Shown: in pieces, positions 30,136 to 40,600 of the stretch | Numbering within the stretch: position 1 is the stretch's first letter | How the letters are laid out: every line of letters begins with the position of its first letter | DNA from: Leishmania infantum JPCM5 | Lineage: Eukaryota; Euglenozoa; Kinetoplastea; Trypanosomatida; Trypanosomatidae | Assembly: GCF_000002875.2 (NCBI RefSeq) | Contig: NC_009417.2 | Span: forward strand, 291,929 to 355,928 | DNA length: 64,000 nt | Direction: 5' to 3' | The notes under the pieces: generated by a model | The model's database searches: none | Told to the model about the DNA's origin: nothing | The model's input: only the letters and a program-made list of their open reading frames with translations | Position numbers and translations under genes: made by a program

Positions 30136-31785
30136 ATGCCGTCCTCTTCGCCTTTCTCTGCTTCATTTTTCGATAGCCTGTCGTACTCGCGACGAGGCGC
30201 CGGAAAGAACAGGGGCACACGCTCTCTTGCGCGCCGCTCCCAGGAGCTTGGAGCACAGCTGTGCGGCCGGCTGTCCCAGGTCGCGCTAGAGGTGAGCCCT
30301 GCAGCACTCACTTGCATTGCAACCGCTGCTGCTGACGTCGGTGCGGGTACGCATGCTAACGGTCCGCCTTTGGTGCCTTCATTGTCTTCTGCCGCCTTCG
30401 CGCCGCTTTCCTTCATGGCGGATGTGCACCGTGACCTATCCGCTCACTACGGCTCTCACGCAGTCCGGCGCGGCCTCGCTAAGCCACTCGGCCCGTGCGT
30501 GCATCCGGTCCTTCGCAAAGGCAATCTTGCCACTCAGCGCGCAGGAGTCCATAGCCCCTGGTACATGCGGGTGTGGCTACTGCGATTGGTGCGTCGATGC
30601 TGGTGCCCTCGCTGCGGTGTGTGGCTCAGCAGCGGCAGCGCGCCCAAGCTGTCCAAGCTCAAAACAAGCCGAACTACACTCGCCACAGTCAAGGAGTGCC
30701 GTGTGCGACGTCAGCTGCGCCCCTCACGTCTCTCCATCATACGCAGACGATTCATGCTGTGCTGCCTTCGCTGTCTCGACACAGCCCAACGCGCGGCGAA
30801 GAGAAACGCAACGCTCTCTCGGATCGCCACGGGTGGGCAGCAGCAGAACGACATCGCGGTCAGAAGCACCGTTGAGAACGCTTCACTGTTTACACAGCAC
30901 GCCGCACGGGAGGCGTGCGCTGCATGGGTTGAACAAACTTCAGCGGCTGTATTGGCCGAGGCCCGAGTGCCCCGGCGAAACCGTCGCTGCCGCAGGCGCA
31001 GTAAACGACTCCGTCGCGGCAGGATGGAAGAGACTAGGGCAGAGGCGAACGTGATTGTGCGCGCTGGCTCTGGCGCCACTGCAGCGGTGCATCAGCAGAG
31101 CAGCTTGGCATCTCAAGTCACCCAACGGCTGGCTCTCTCGCTGACACGCAGCACGACGCCATTGCCTGGCGTTGCGGGCGCTGGAAAGGCGACCAAGGCG
31201 TCAACAGTGAAGGTGCCAACGACTGTTAGCTTAGCCCACAAGAGTTTGCAGGGCTTGGTGCCAAGTGGCCCACTGAAGAAAAGCGTGCTGCGAGTCTATG
31301 CCAAGGGGGCACCTCCACCAAGCTCAACGAACTTTCGGGTTACCGCCCCTGTCGCTTGCAGCCCCAGTGCGGCAGTCACAAAGCATGCAGAGGTGGCTTC
31401 ATCGACCTTGCGAATACGGCCACCGTTGCCATCCCAGTCTATCATCGACGATGCACATGTGCGGATCGCCGATCAGCAATTGGAGGCGGGGCAAGCGAAA
31501 AACACAAAGATGATTCGCAAAGCCACGAGCAGCGGGGGTAAGGAGCCCACAACAACGGCCTCTGTCGCAGGCCTGTCGCCATCACCAACCGACTCGCTGC
31601 CGTCTTCAGCTCCTCCTGCTCCACTAGTGCCCTCAGCACCTGCGAAGGCAATCGCGTCCACGTCGCGCGCAATGGATGCTGCAAAGAAGACTGCCCGACC
31701 ACCTGCCAAGGCTGCAACCCTGACGAAGAAGCCGACCGCAGCAAAGAAGAAATTCATGGACACCATGAGCCAGCTCGGATTCTGA
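30136..31785 (+). CDS. Basic protein with possible Rpr2/Rpp21-type zinc ribbon
   Basis: A 549-residue, strongly basic protein. The middle carries two cysteine knuckles: C157-P-R-C160 (also C155), followed by VWLSSGSAPKLSKLKTSR, and C210-L-R-C213 (also C209) after an Arg-rich stretch, 49 residues apart. An Arg-rich helix before the first knuckle (YMRVWLLRLVRRC) and the two-knuckle layout recall the Rpr2/Rpp21/Snm1 subunits of RNase P and MRP, where the ribbon binds RNA. An Arg-cluster (RVPRRNRRCRRRSKRLRRG) lies near 280. The C-terminal 250 residues are Ala/Ser/Thr/Pro/Lys low complexity, ending KKKFMDTMSQLGF. The assignment rests on two knuckles only and is tentative; another nucleolar or RNA-binding zinc protein is equally possible. 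The start follows the AG at 30117. Confidence 0.55.
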   Translation: MPSSSPFSASFFDSLSYSRRGAGKNRGTRSLARRSQELGAQLCGRLSQVALEVSPAALTCIATAAADVGAGTHANGPPLVPSLSSAAFAPLSFMADVHRDLSAHYGSHAVRRGLAKPLGPCVHPVLRKGNLATQRAGVHSPWYMRVWLLRLVRRCWCPRCGVWLSSGSAPKLSKLKTSRTTLATVKECRVRRQLRPSRLSIIRRRFMLCCLRCLDTAQRAAKRNATLSRIATGGQQQNDIAVRSTVENASLFTQHAAREACAAWVEQTSAAVLAEARVPRRNRRCRRRSKRLRRGRMEETRAEANVIVRAGSGATAAVHQQSSLASQVTQRLALSLTRSTTPLPGVAGAGKATKASTVKVPTTVSLAHKSLQGLVPSGPLKKSVLRVYAKGAPPPSSTNFRVTAPVACSPSAAVTKHAEVASSTLRIRPPLPSQSIIDDAHVRIADQQLEAGQAKNTKMIRKATSSGGKEPTTTASVAGLSPSPTDSLPSSAPPAPLVPSAPAKAIASTSRAMDAAKKTARPPAKAATLTKKPTAAKKKFMDTMSQLGF

Positions 31786-32021
31786 TGAGGTGCGGAGTTT
31801 GTGCGAGCGCTAGAAGCACAGAAAACGCCTTCGCACGGATCGGTAGGGCAACAGCCGCGGCAGCACTCTCTCTGTGCGTCTCGACGCTGCTTCAGCTTTA
31901 CACGCCACCACTACAGCCGCTATTCTCATGCTGCTGCCTCCTCTGTTGATCTTACAGTTTTGCTCTCAGGAACCGTTCATAGCGCACGTGACCTTTTTGC
32001 TTCTGTCTCTGCGATTTCACC

Positions 32022-32645
32022 GACGACGGAGTGTGGGCGGCACCTCAGTGCGTGGCATCTCCGGGCCCAGCGCACCTTCCCCCCCCCCACTCTCTCTCGG
32101 TCGGAGGAAGCCATGCACTATCCCCTCCCCTATCCCCTGCCAAATGCCGAGCCACCTCTGGCGCTGGCAGGGCGGTGCATCGCTGCTGACAGCGGACCGC
32201 CAGGCCCTGGGCGGCGTGGCGTCCGGGTGATCTGCAGCCGCGAACGCGCGTGTGCACTCTCCACATGATGGGTAGAGTGTCCGCGTGACTCGAACGCATC
32301 CCACCCATCCCCCTCTCCCCGCCCCCGGCCCTCGCACGGCCCACTGGTGTGGGGAGGCCTGAGCCGCCCCGAGGAGAGGGGGGTGGGGGTAGGCTGCACC
32401 AGGGGGTGGCAGCCGGCACAGCGGGGGAGCGGCTGTGAGGCGACCTGCGAGGCGGTGGGTGAGCGGGTAGAGCTGGAGGGCGGGGGCCGTGCCCCATATG
32501 ACCGAGTCGGCGCATCTGGTGCGATGCGTGCGTGTCTGTGGCATGCGCTGCACCACGCTGGGGGGGATGGCCTGTGGCAGGGTAGGGATGGGGCTGGCGT
32601 TGAGCTCCTGCTGTGCCGCAGAGCAACGGACACACGTTGAAGAAC
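32022..32645 (+). mobile_element. SIDER2-like retroposon, copy C
   Basis: A full-length element from the conserved 5' block (CACCTCAGTGCGTGGCATCT) to ACACACGTTGAAG. It shares diagnostic variants with copy B (GACCGAGTCGG, GGGGATGGCCTG) that A and D lack, and differs from B by about one base over their common ~500 bases. No A-rich tail or clear target duplication is visible at its 3' edge. Confidence 0.7.
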
Positions 32646-33320
32646 TACTCTCCGCTGTCTCTATGTTTGTCCATTGCGTTGCAGAACTCAGAGCACAGCA
32701 GTAATCACGCCTCTCCAAACGTGTTGCAAAAATTCTCGCCGATGGTTCATGGCGTTTCGCGAGAGACAACAGAAGGGACTCAAAACAGGGCCTCCGGATA
32801 TGTCATGTAAGCAAGCGAGAGCGTTGAGGCTTCGCTGCCTTGTACTGCAGGCGCCTCCCCTCTCGCTTCTTCTATCTCCGCCGATGCGCATCTTGCGGTT
32901 TTTCGCGCTCTAGTCTGCTCGCCGCCCGTCGACTGCGCGCGTGGGCACCGTGGAGGAGGGCGTGCTTTGGTATGCATGCTTGTGACTATGATTCACGTTG
33001 ACTTGTGCACTCTTGCCTTCTCTGACGATCACCTCTGCCGTCTGCGCTGACGTGTGCCCGCACGCCTACTGCCGATAACTGACAGAGTGCCGCTGGCGTT
33101 TTCCCTTTGTCTTTGCTGTGTCGTTCTCCTCGCATCCCTTCGTGCGTCGTATCGGCTTTGCAGGATCTGGGGGTGATTGGTAGGCATCCGCCCATCAAAC
33201 ACGCCTGCCGGCCATACTCACCGCCTTCTCCCTCTCGTTTTCACTCTGTCTCTCGCTTCGCCCACACATTCTCATTGCTGCACCTCGCCCTCCCTCCTCC
33301 CGCGTAGATTTTGCGTGCGC

Positions 33321-33378
33321 CTCATCTTGTCTCCTCGCTGTCTTTCCTTTTCGCCCTTTCGCGACACTATCCGTGAAG
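33321..33378 (+). promoter_or_regulatory. Spliced-leader acceptor
   Basis: A T/C tract (33321-33360) is followed by the first AG at 33377-33378, 24 bases before the ATG at 33403. Confidence 0.55.
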
Positions 33379-33402
33379 AAGAGCTGGCTGAAGCGGACGA
33401 AA

Positions 33403-36400
33403 ATGCTTGTGGCTGTGTCCATGCACGCGTGCTCGGCGTGGCCGGTGAGCATTGACTTCGTTGCCTTCCGCTTTTTCTTGGCGGGGTACTCGGTGGAGGA
33501 GGCAGTGGAGCAGCTCATGGCGCTGCAGAGTGAAACGCCAGCGGCGTCCCCGCGGCGGCGGACGTCCTCTGCGTCGCCCTCTTCCACAGGGTCATCGGAC
33601 GGAGGCAGAGCTTCGCACGCGGGATCGGCGTCGTCTTCTCGATCCGCCACCCGCTCCAAGGCGCGCCGTCGCCATCGAAGGCAACAGCGGACACCTCAGC
33701 AACGCCAGGACTCGCTGCCCGTGATGCACAATGCACAACAGCAAACTGAGGACAGGCGCCTAGAGGTCGAAGATGAGAATCCGCAGGAGATTGCCGTGGC
33801 CACCACGGCGGCAGCTCTGCCCCGCAACACCTCAATAAGCAGCTCCGCGAGCGGCGCACCCGTCCCAGCCACCACCGCAGCGCCAAGCACCACAACCGCG
33901 GTAGATAACAGCAACACCAACGTATCTGCTTCATCATCTACGACGGTCGCCGTGCCGGCGTCCTCCTCGGCTTTCCACGCCGCCCCGGGCGGCGCCAACA
34001 CGCACCACCATCGTCATCGACATCACCACCAGCGTCTGGACAAGTCGCCCGGCGGTTCCGGATGCAAAAAGTCGTGCCACTCAGCGCCGCACTCGTCCCG
34101 GTCACGCACAGCCACGCAGTCGTCAAAGACGGCCGCGCGCACCTCGTTTGCGCTGCCGTCGACGCTGAATAACGAGTACAGCGATGCACTGCCGCTTTCT
34201 GCAGACCTCAGTAATTTCAGACGTTTCAGCGATGACGCTACCGTCGCTGACACTGCAGCAGCGGCCGCCAGTGATACCGGCGGCGGCAGTGGAGCGCGGG
34301 CAGGCGGGGCGAGCAGCAGCCACCACCTTCACCATGTCAATTTCGGTGATATGAAGGCCTCCCCATCCTTGCAGCAGCGCCGCGAGAAGCATCGCAAGGA
34401 CAGTGCAGAGCGGCACTGCTTCTTCTTGAGCGAGAGCTACATCAAGTTTCAGCGGCAGCTACAGGAGTTCGAGGCGATTGGCGGGGTCGGCGTCGTCTCC
34501 TCCTCCCTGCAGAGTCGCTACCTGTTCGAAGAGGTGACGGAGCAGTATCAGGTGTTTCGCGAGCTGTCCCGCGAGGAGCAGCTCGGCTCCCCGTACGCGT
34601 TTCTCTCGAACTATTATATCCCCATACCTGTGACAACGCGTCTGCAGCTGCTGCAAATGTACTACGAGACGGACGCGGGCGTCTTTCGGTGGGCCTTCGG
34701 CGACAAGCTAAGCCGTTTCGACCTGCCAGCGGCACTGAGTGCAGCGCGCGAAGAGAACGTGAGTGGAACACTGTCGGCGGGCTTTGGGAGTGTGGCGGGA
34801 CTTGGCAGCGGTGGTGGTAGCAGCAGCGGCGCAGCGGACGGCGGCGTTACCGCCGCGTCCTTCTGGACCAGCCGGTGGAAAGGCTCCCCTGGTAAGCTTG
34901 CAGCGATGGACGCGGCGACGGTGACGCGGCTGAGTGAGCAGCACGTCGACGCCCTTCGCCGCCAGTGGGAGAATGTCAAACACGTCTGCGTCACCGTCGC
35001 AGCCCTCTATCGCGGCAAAGGCGGCATGTGCGTCCCGCTTGATATGCCGCTCCTGACGACCATCCAGCAGTGCTTCGGGCTACGCCATGAGCAGGCTCTC
35101 GATTATGCCACGGCTGCCTTCGGCTTCGAACACCGTCTCGAGACGCGCCTCTTCGAGCACTTGCACAACTTCAACGAGTACGGCGTAATTTGCTCCATCG
35201 TGGCGTCTTTGTGGTGCGACTGCTCCGGGTATTTCCTAAGCGGATCGTTCCGCGACGGGTGCCGCCGACTTGGCCGCCTGCTGGACGAGTATCGAATTCT
35301 GTCGGAGCTGCACTTGATCGTGTTTGGCGAAGCAATGCGTCCGCGGTGGCAGGTGCAGCTAGATGAGGTGCAGCGCGTCATCACGACATCTTCCCATGTC
35401 GATAAAAACGCAATGGCCTCAGCAACGGCGGCCGTCTCTGCCACAAGCCCAGTCACACCCAGCGTCAGCGGTGGTGGAGGGGGCATCGCAACACCAACGA
35501 CAATGTCTGCTGGCATGTTGCCTAGCTTTTCGAGCGGCGCCGCTGGAGTGGGCAGCAACCACTTTGGTAGCCCACTGTGCGGAAACGGACACCCGGGCGG
35601 CGCGACTGGTGGGGCCGCGGCTGACGCGGGCAACGCGAGCGCTTACACCTCACCAGTATTCCCGACTACAGGCGGGGCGTTCAGCGCGAACAACGTGCAC
35701 TCGCCGCTCAGCGGCAACGGGCAGTACAGCCGCCCTTTTTTGATGGAGTTCCCATCCCTGATGAAGCACCTTTTGCGCGTCTGCGTGGCTCTCAGTAGCA
35801 ACGGTGGCGTCAACGATGGCCTCGACATCTTTTTCACTCGCATCTACTCTTACTTAGAGCTTCTCAGCTCACGAACTGCGCCAGCGATCGTGTCGCGCGT
35901 GATGAACGCCGCTGCATCAGGCGGGTCCACCATGACCGGCGCCGCTGCTGCTGTTGGGACCGGGGGACTTGCCAGCCCCCTATCTGGCCAGCTTGGTGGG
36001 TCGGTGGGCGGTGGTGGCGCTGTGCCCGGCATCGGCGCGTCCGTAGCGCCGTCTGGACGACCGCCGCTGCCGCCCTACGGTGAACGCGCACAGAGCGACG
36101 GAGATTTGAGCCGCACCACGGCTAACAGCGGAAGTGCGATGGCGCCAGCTGCCGCCTCGACGCCGCCGCCTCAAGGTTTATCCTCGTCGTTAGCCCCTTT
36201 GACGCGCGGTGGCACGAACCTCGGCAGACCGCTCCGGTCAGGCCTCACTCGTGTGTCGTCTTCTGGACTTCTTCCCCGCCAAGCCCCCGGCAGAGGAGGC
36301 GGCAATGCGGTCGCGATGTCGCTGCTGACAGTCGCCAGCGCCACCAACCTTCGCACCGGTGTAGAAGGCAGCGGTTGCGTTGATGAAGGCATGTCCGCGA

Positions 36401-36933
36401 GCGCGCCGTTCTCCTACGCCGTATCTACTGTGGTAAACACCTCTTTGCTTCAGCCTGCCAGCGTTCTGCTGCCCTTGACGGCGGCCATCGCTGCCCATAA
36501 CGGCCCCGCAAGCGGAGGCGTTGCCTCGTCGCCGCTGCAGTCTGCGCTGGGAAGTCGCGGTTGCGCGTCCGGAGACGAGCCCACCGACGGGGACGCGGAC
36601 GCAGAAAGCGGACACGGTGAGGCTGCGGCTCGGCCCGCGGCGGGTGGGTCTTCGCCGAATAGCGGCGGCGCTCTTTCGTCGTTGACGGCACAGCCCCTGC
36701 CTGCGTCGACGTCGTCCTTGCCGTCCCAGGTAAGTGACATGGTTCTGAAAGTGATCGACAAGCGGTATCTGCGCGAGCTTTGCATGCTGCTCACAGCCCT
36801 TCCCTGTGCGTGGCACCAGCTGACAGTGCTGACGAGGGACGACCACATGGCGACAGACAAGTCTGTGAGCGATATGATGATGGCTCTGAAAGCAATCACG
36901 CAGGTGCTCATGGCATCGGACGACTTTCATTAG
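33403..36933 (+). CDS. Large hypothetical protein (1176 residues) with long low-complexity inserts
   Basis: I do not recognise this protein. The first 45 residues are fairly hydrophobic and end in a UBA-like GYSVEEAVEQLMALQ helix. Residues about 46-335 are Ser/Thr/Ala/His low complexity. The main ordered domain spans about 340-665 and is helical: FFLSESYIKFQRQLQEFEAI, YLFEEVTEQYQVFRELSREE, LRRQWENVKHVCVTVAALYR, LHNFNEYGVICSIVASLWCD. Shorter ordered parts follow at about 780-845 (FPSLMKHLLRVCVALSSNGG) and at the C-terminus (1105-1176, KVIDKRYLRELCMLLTALPC). Gly/Ser/Ala-rich linkers separate them. The helical-repeat look suggests a scaffold or adaptor rather than an enzyme, but that is inference. 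An alternative ATG lies at 33421. Confidence 0.75.
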   Translation: MLVAVSMHACSAWPVSIDFVAFRFFLAGYSVEEAVEQLMALQSETPAASPRRRTSSASPSSTGSSDGGRASHAGSASSSRSATRSKARRRHRRQQRTPQQRQDSLPVMHNAQQQTEDRRLEVEDENPQEIAVATTAAALPRNTSISSSASGAPVPATTAAPSTTTAVDNSNTNVSASSSTTVAVPASSSAFHAAPGGANTHHHRHRHHHQRLDKSPGGSGCKKSCHSAPHSSRSRTATQSSKTAARTSFALPSTLNNEYSDALPLSADLSNFRRFSDDATVADTAAAAASDTGGGSGARAGGASSSHHLHHVNFGDMKASPSLQQRREKHRKDSAERHCFFLSESYIKFQRQLQEFEAIGGVGVVSSSLQSRYLFEEVTEQYQVFRELSREEQLGSPYAFLSNYYIPIPVTTRLQLLQMYYETDAGVFRWAFGDKLSRFDLPAALSAAREENVSGTLSAGFGSVAGLGSGGGSSSGAADGGVTAASFWTSRWKGSPGKLAAMDAATVTRLSEQHVDALRRQWENVKHVCVTVAALYRGKGGMCVPLDMPLLTTIQQCFGLRHEQALDYATAAFGFEHRLETRLFEHLHNFNEYGVICSIVASLWCDCSGYFLSGSFRDGCRRLGRLLDEYRILSELHLIVFGEAMRPRWQVQLDEVQRVITTSSHVDKNAMASATAAVSATSPVTPSVSGGGGGIATPTTMSAGMLPSFSSGAAGVGSNHFGSPLCGNGHPGGATGGAAADAGNASAYTSPVFPTTGGAFSANNVHSPLSGNGQYSRPFLMEFPSLMKHLLRVCVALSSNGGVNDGLDIFFTRIYSYLELLSSRTAPAIVSRVMNAAASGGSTMTGAAAAVGTGGLASPLSGQLGGSVGGGGAVPGIGASVAPSGRPPLPPYGERAQSDGDLSRTTANSGSAMAPAAASTPPPQGLSSSLAPLTRGGTNLGRPLRSGLTRVSSSGLLPRQAPGRGGGNAVAMSLLTVASATNLRTGVEGSGCVDEGMSASAPFSYAVSTVVNTSLLQPASVLLPLTAAIAAHNGPASGGVASSPLQSALGSRGCASGDEPTDGDADAESGHGEAAARPAAGGSSPNSGGALSSLTAQPLPASTSSLPSQVSDMVLKVIDKRYLRELCMLLTALPCAWHQLTVLTRDDHMATDKSVSDMMMALKAITQVLMASDDFH

Positions 36934-36960
36934 GCGCGCTCTCCAACTCCGTTATCATGC

Positions 36961-36976
36961 GTGTGTGTGTGTGTGT
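36961..36976. repeat. GT microsatellite
   Basis: Eight GT units beginning 27 bases after the preceding stop codon. Confidence 0.9.
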
Positions 36977-37562
36977 CTGTGTCTGCCTGCGTGTCGATGA
37001 CGGTGCTGCTTAGATCTCTGTCCGCCGCACGAGAGAGACGTATTATGGAGCTCCGATCGCACGCACAAGAAGGCGCAAGAGAGGCACACGCATGCGCGCA
37101 CATGCGTAGTGAGGCCCATGCCGAAAGCCTTCTCCCCCATCCTTCGAGACGAATACAACAGAAAAGCGAAATCGAGCCGAAGCACCCGGGGAGGAGGTGG
37201 GGGGCGCGTTGTGCTTTTTCCTCTTCCCTTCTTGAGTCCTTGGCATAGCACAGCCCTCTATAGTGCGGAATGGCGTGGTATTGTAATTCACAGCACCACA
37301 GCGTGGCGGTCTTGCGAGTGGGGTCGTTTGATTTCGCTCCCACTGCTCGCCTCTCCTCTCCGCATCGTTTTCCTTTCTGCCTTTGCGCGTCGCTGCGCAG
37401 AGCAACGAAAGGCCTCCTGCTGACTTGTGGGTGCGTGGTGCCTGCGCGCTCTTCTCCGTCCCCTGTTCCTCTGCCGCACAACTTCTCCCCCTCCCCTCCC
37501 CACCTCACATCACACCAGCACAGCCACATGCATAAGTAGTCGCACAAGCGCACATACTCGCA

Positions 37563-37633
37563 CCGCTCTGTTGCCTTTTTGTTGTTGTTGCGCTGCCGCG
37601 GCGCTTCCCTCCTCCCACATCGTACCATTGCAG
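37563..37633 (+). promoter_or_regulatory. Spliced-leader acceptor abutting the ATG
   Basis: Pyrimidine-rich tracts (37563-37590, 37603-37618) have their first downstream AG at 37632-37633, immediately before the ATG at 37634. No other AG lies between. Confidence 0.45.
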
Positions 37634-40600
37634 ATGAGGGCTGGTGCGTCTGGCCAACCACGAGGAGCGAGCCGTATGAAACCATTCTGCAGCAAAAGAA
37701 GGCGCTTGGGGACTGTGCGCGATGGCGCGGGCGCTAGTCGCTCACAGGATGCATCGCTGGGTCACTGGATCGACAGCGATGCCCTGCCCTCGAACCCGTC
37801 GCGGATCTCTTCGTCGGCCGCGACAGATAAGCACCCTTCATCGCCACCGAGCGCTTTGGCAGCGACGACGATAGTGGCTGCAACCGCTATGTCCAGAAAC
37901 ACCGCCCGCTGCGCCGCGACACGCGTAGAAAACCTGCATCAGTGGATCTTGGCCGTCAAGCAGCCATCTCTGCCTACCGCAGCCTCCGCAGCTCCTACTC
38001 TTTCGGACACAGCGCAGGAGCGCGGGGTGCGCAGCGTGCGCTCCGACAGCGCCACGATGGACGGTAGTAGGCGCCACAGCTCCGCATCAGTCGTGGTGCG
38101 CCTTCCCCTGGAAGAGCGAATTGGTCTGCCCGAGTTGAAGAGCATCATGCGCGCTTTCCAAGTGCCCCCGCTCGGGGCAGATGGCCAACTGCTGAAAGCG
38201 CCATCAAGCGAGAGCCCAGGCAGCGGAACCGCTGACGGTGTTGTAGCGCCACTGAAGACGCATCGCTCGGCAAATGAGCTGTCCGCCATCGTGGCTGACC
38301 TCCACCGAAAACCCCATTCAGCGCATCCGCCCGACCAGAATAGCACAGGTGACCCCACTGGCGCGCATTCACCCGCAGAGGGTAAGCAACAGATGCACCT
38401 GCATGCTCCTGCTCCTGCGCTTTCCTCATCGAGGTTAGCCTTGCGGAGCTTGTCTCAGGAGGAGTTCGTCCACGCCATCCAGAGCGCAGTGCCGTCTGCT
38501 ACTCTGCCCGAGATCCAGGCGCTGCTCAGCAAGACAATCTCCGAGACGCAGGACACCGTCTCCTGGAATGAACTGACCGCGTTTCTGGTGACACGCTCGC
38601 GACAGAAGGCCGACCTCGCCCTCGAGAATCAGCGCTTCGTCCTTGGCGGCCCGCCACGTGGGATGCGCTTCGACGACCAGCACAGCAGCTCCATCACATG
38701 CGTCGCGGTGGAGCCGGTGCGCCGCCTTCTCGTGACGGGCTGCAGCGAGGGCTCTGTGCGGGCCTGGAGCAGCGGCAATGACCTTGCCTACCGAGGCCTA
38801 CTGCTGCAGGTGGATAAGTGGATTGTAGGGCTGCACTGGGGGTGCAACAAGCGTGTTCTCTACGTCGTCACCATGGATCGCTGGGTTTATATCCTGGACG
38901 GGACCACGTACGAGGTGCTCCGCGTCTACCACGGCCGCGGCATCACTCAGTCCTCGGTCAGCATGACGTACGCTAACGAGACGATCGACACTGTGCACGT
39001 GGGCGGGGTTGCGCTATCGAAACTCACCGCATCCAGTGCTCGCAGCTACGGAAGCGCGCGCCTCATCCCACATGGCATCGGCTCCCCGGGTAAATCGAGG
39101 ACGCCGCCGTCATCGCGTCCCCTCACTAGCCGCGCCGGCTCGCGGGAGTCGCATGAAGAGCGCACTCGACGTCTGCTCTTCTCTGTCATGCACCTGTGCC
39201 GCGCCGTGCGTCCCGCGCGCAAAGAGACGGATGCCGCCGAGCACCCGCGCCGCAACTGGTCAACACAGACTGGGGATGCCACCGCGGCAGCAGGTGCGAG
39301 CGCGTCACCGGCGTCCCCGTCGTGCACAGAGGTGTCATCTCCTTTGCCTACATCCATCCTGACGACGATGTACTCGCTCACAACCGCCGACGCAGCTGAG
39401 GTGCTGCACCAGAACAACACTCCGCTAACCGGGGCTGGCAGAGGTCCTTATGTTCACCAGCAACTAGACGAGTGCGTTCTCACTGCCTTGATCGACCCTG
39501 TGACGGCGACGGCGTTTCACGAATCTGCTTTCCAAGAGGATGTGCTGCTGCTGGGCACGAGCGCAGGCGACGTCTTTCTCTTTCAGCTTGCGCAGCATCA
39601 CCACCTCAACACAAATCGGGTGCTCGTGGCGCGGCACGTCTTCCGCCGGCTGCACCGCGGCCGCGTCACAAAACTGGATCTTCTGTTGCCTCTGCACGCG
39701 CTAGTCAGCTCTGGCGATGACGGACACGTCCGCGTCATGTCCCTCGTAACTGGGGAGCCACTTCGGTCCTTCTATGCGGCTGACCTCCCCGAGCAGCATG
39801 CGAGCGTAACCGACTTTGACTTGCACCCGCAGCTGAAGATGTTGCTGACTGTCGGCCCAGAGCGGCGTGCGCTCGTCTGGGAATGGACTCAGCCCTCTCC
39901 CATCGCACTACTCGACCCGGCCAACAGCCCATGCTGCGGCGGCGCCTTCATCGGTGACCGAGTGCTGACGATTAGCCGCGATGGGGTGCTGCACGTGTAC
40001 GACTGCAAAGGGTTTCACCTCCAGCAGGAAGTCTCCTTGGCCACGGCGGGCTCCCTCGATCGCTTCGGCAGCGCCGTCGGGGCCACCCACTCCGCCATCT
40101 CGCAGGTGCACGTGGACGAGGCGCAGCAGAGGGTTCTGTGTTTTGGGCACTTCCCGTTTTCCCTGCGCGTGAAGTGGCAGGTCTCCTCTGGCTTTCCGGA
40201 GCGCTACCGAGGCCACCACGTGCCGATTCTCACGACGTTGTCTTCGCGTCCCTTTCGGCAGGTGGTGACGGTGGGCACAGACGGTGTCGTCATGACGTGG
40301 ACGCCGCGGACAGGGGCGAACGAGTTTTCGTTTCCACTCTCGAACTTCTCGAACATGGCAACAGCTTCAGTCCCGCTTCGACCGACGGCTGTCTCCATGG
40401 ACCTCTTGCAGCGCCGCCTACTCACGGGCTTTGCCGGCGGCATCATGGTTGTATGGAACATCCTGAACGGCCAAGTGGAGCGCGTCTTGACAGCTGCCCC
40501 GGCAGCTGCGTTACCGTCGCCTTCGTCCTCGCCGGCGGCTTCGAATGGCACAGCGAGGAAGAGAGTGAAGCCAATGTCCGGCCGTGGTAGATCTGCCGCC

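Larger units (their letters stand above)
31786..33402. other. Intergenic region with SIDER2 copy C
   Basis: Spacer of 1.6 kb: 3'UTR sequence, SIDER2 copy C (32022-32645), then about 700 bases of T/C-rich spacer ending in the acceptor at 33321-33378. No gene seen. Confidence 0.7.
36934..37633. other. Intergenic region
   Basis: Spacer of 700 bases with a GT microsatellite (36961-36976) just after the stop codon, and T/C-rich leader. No gene seen. Confidence 0.6.
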
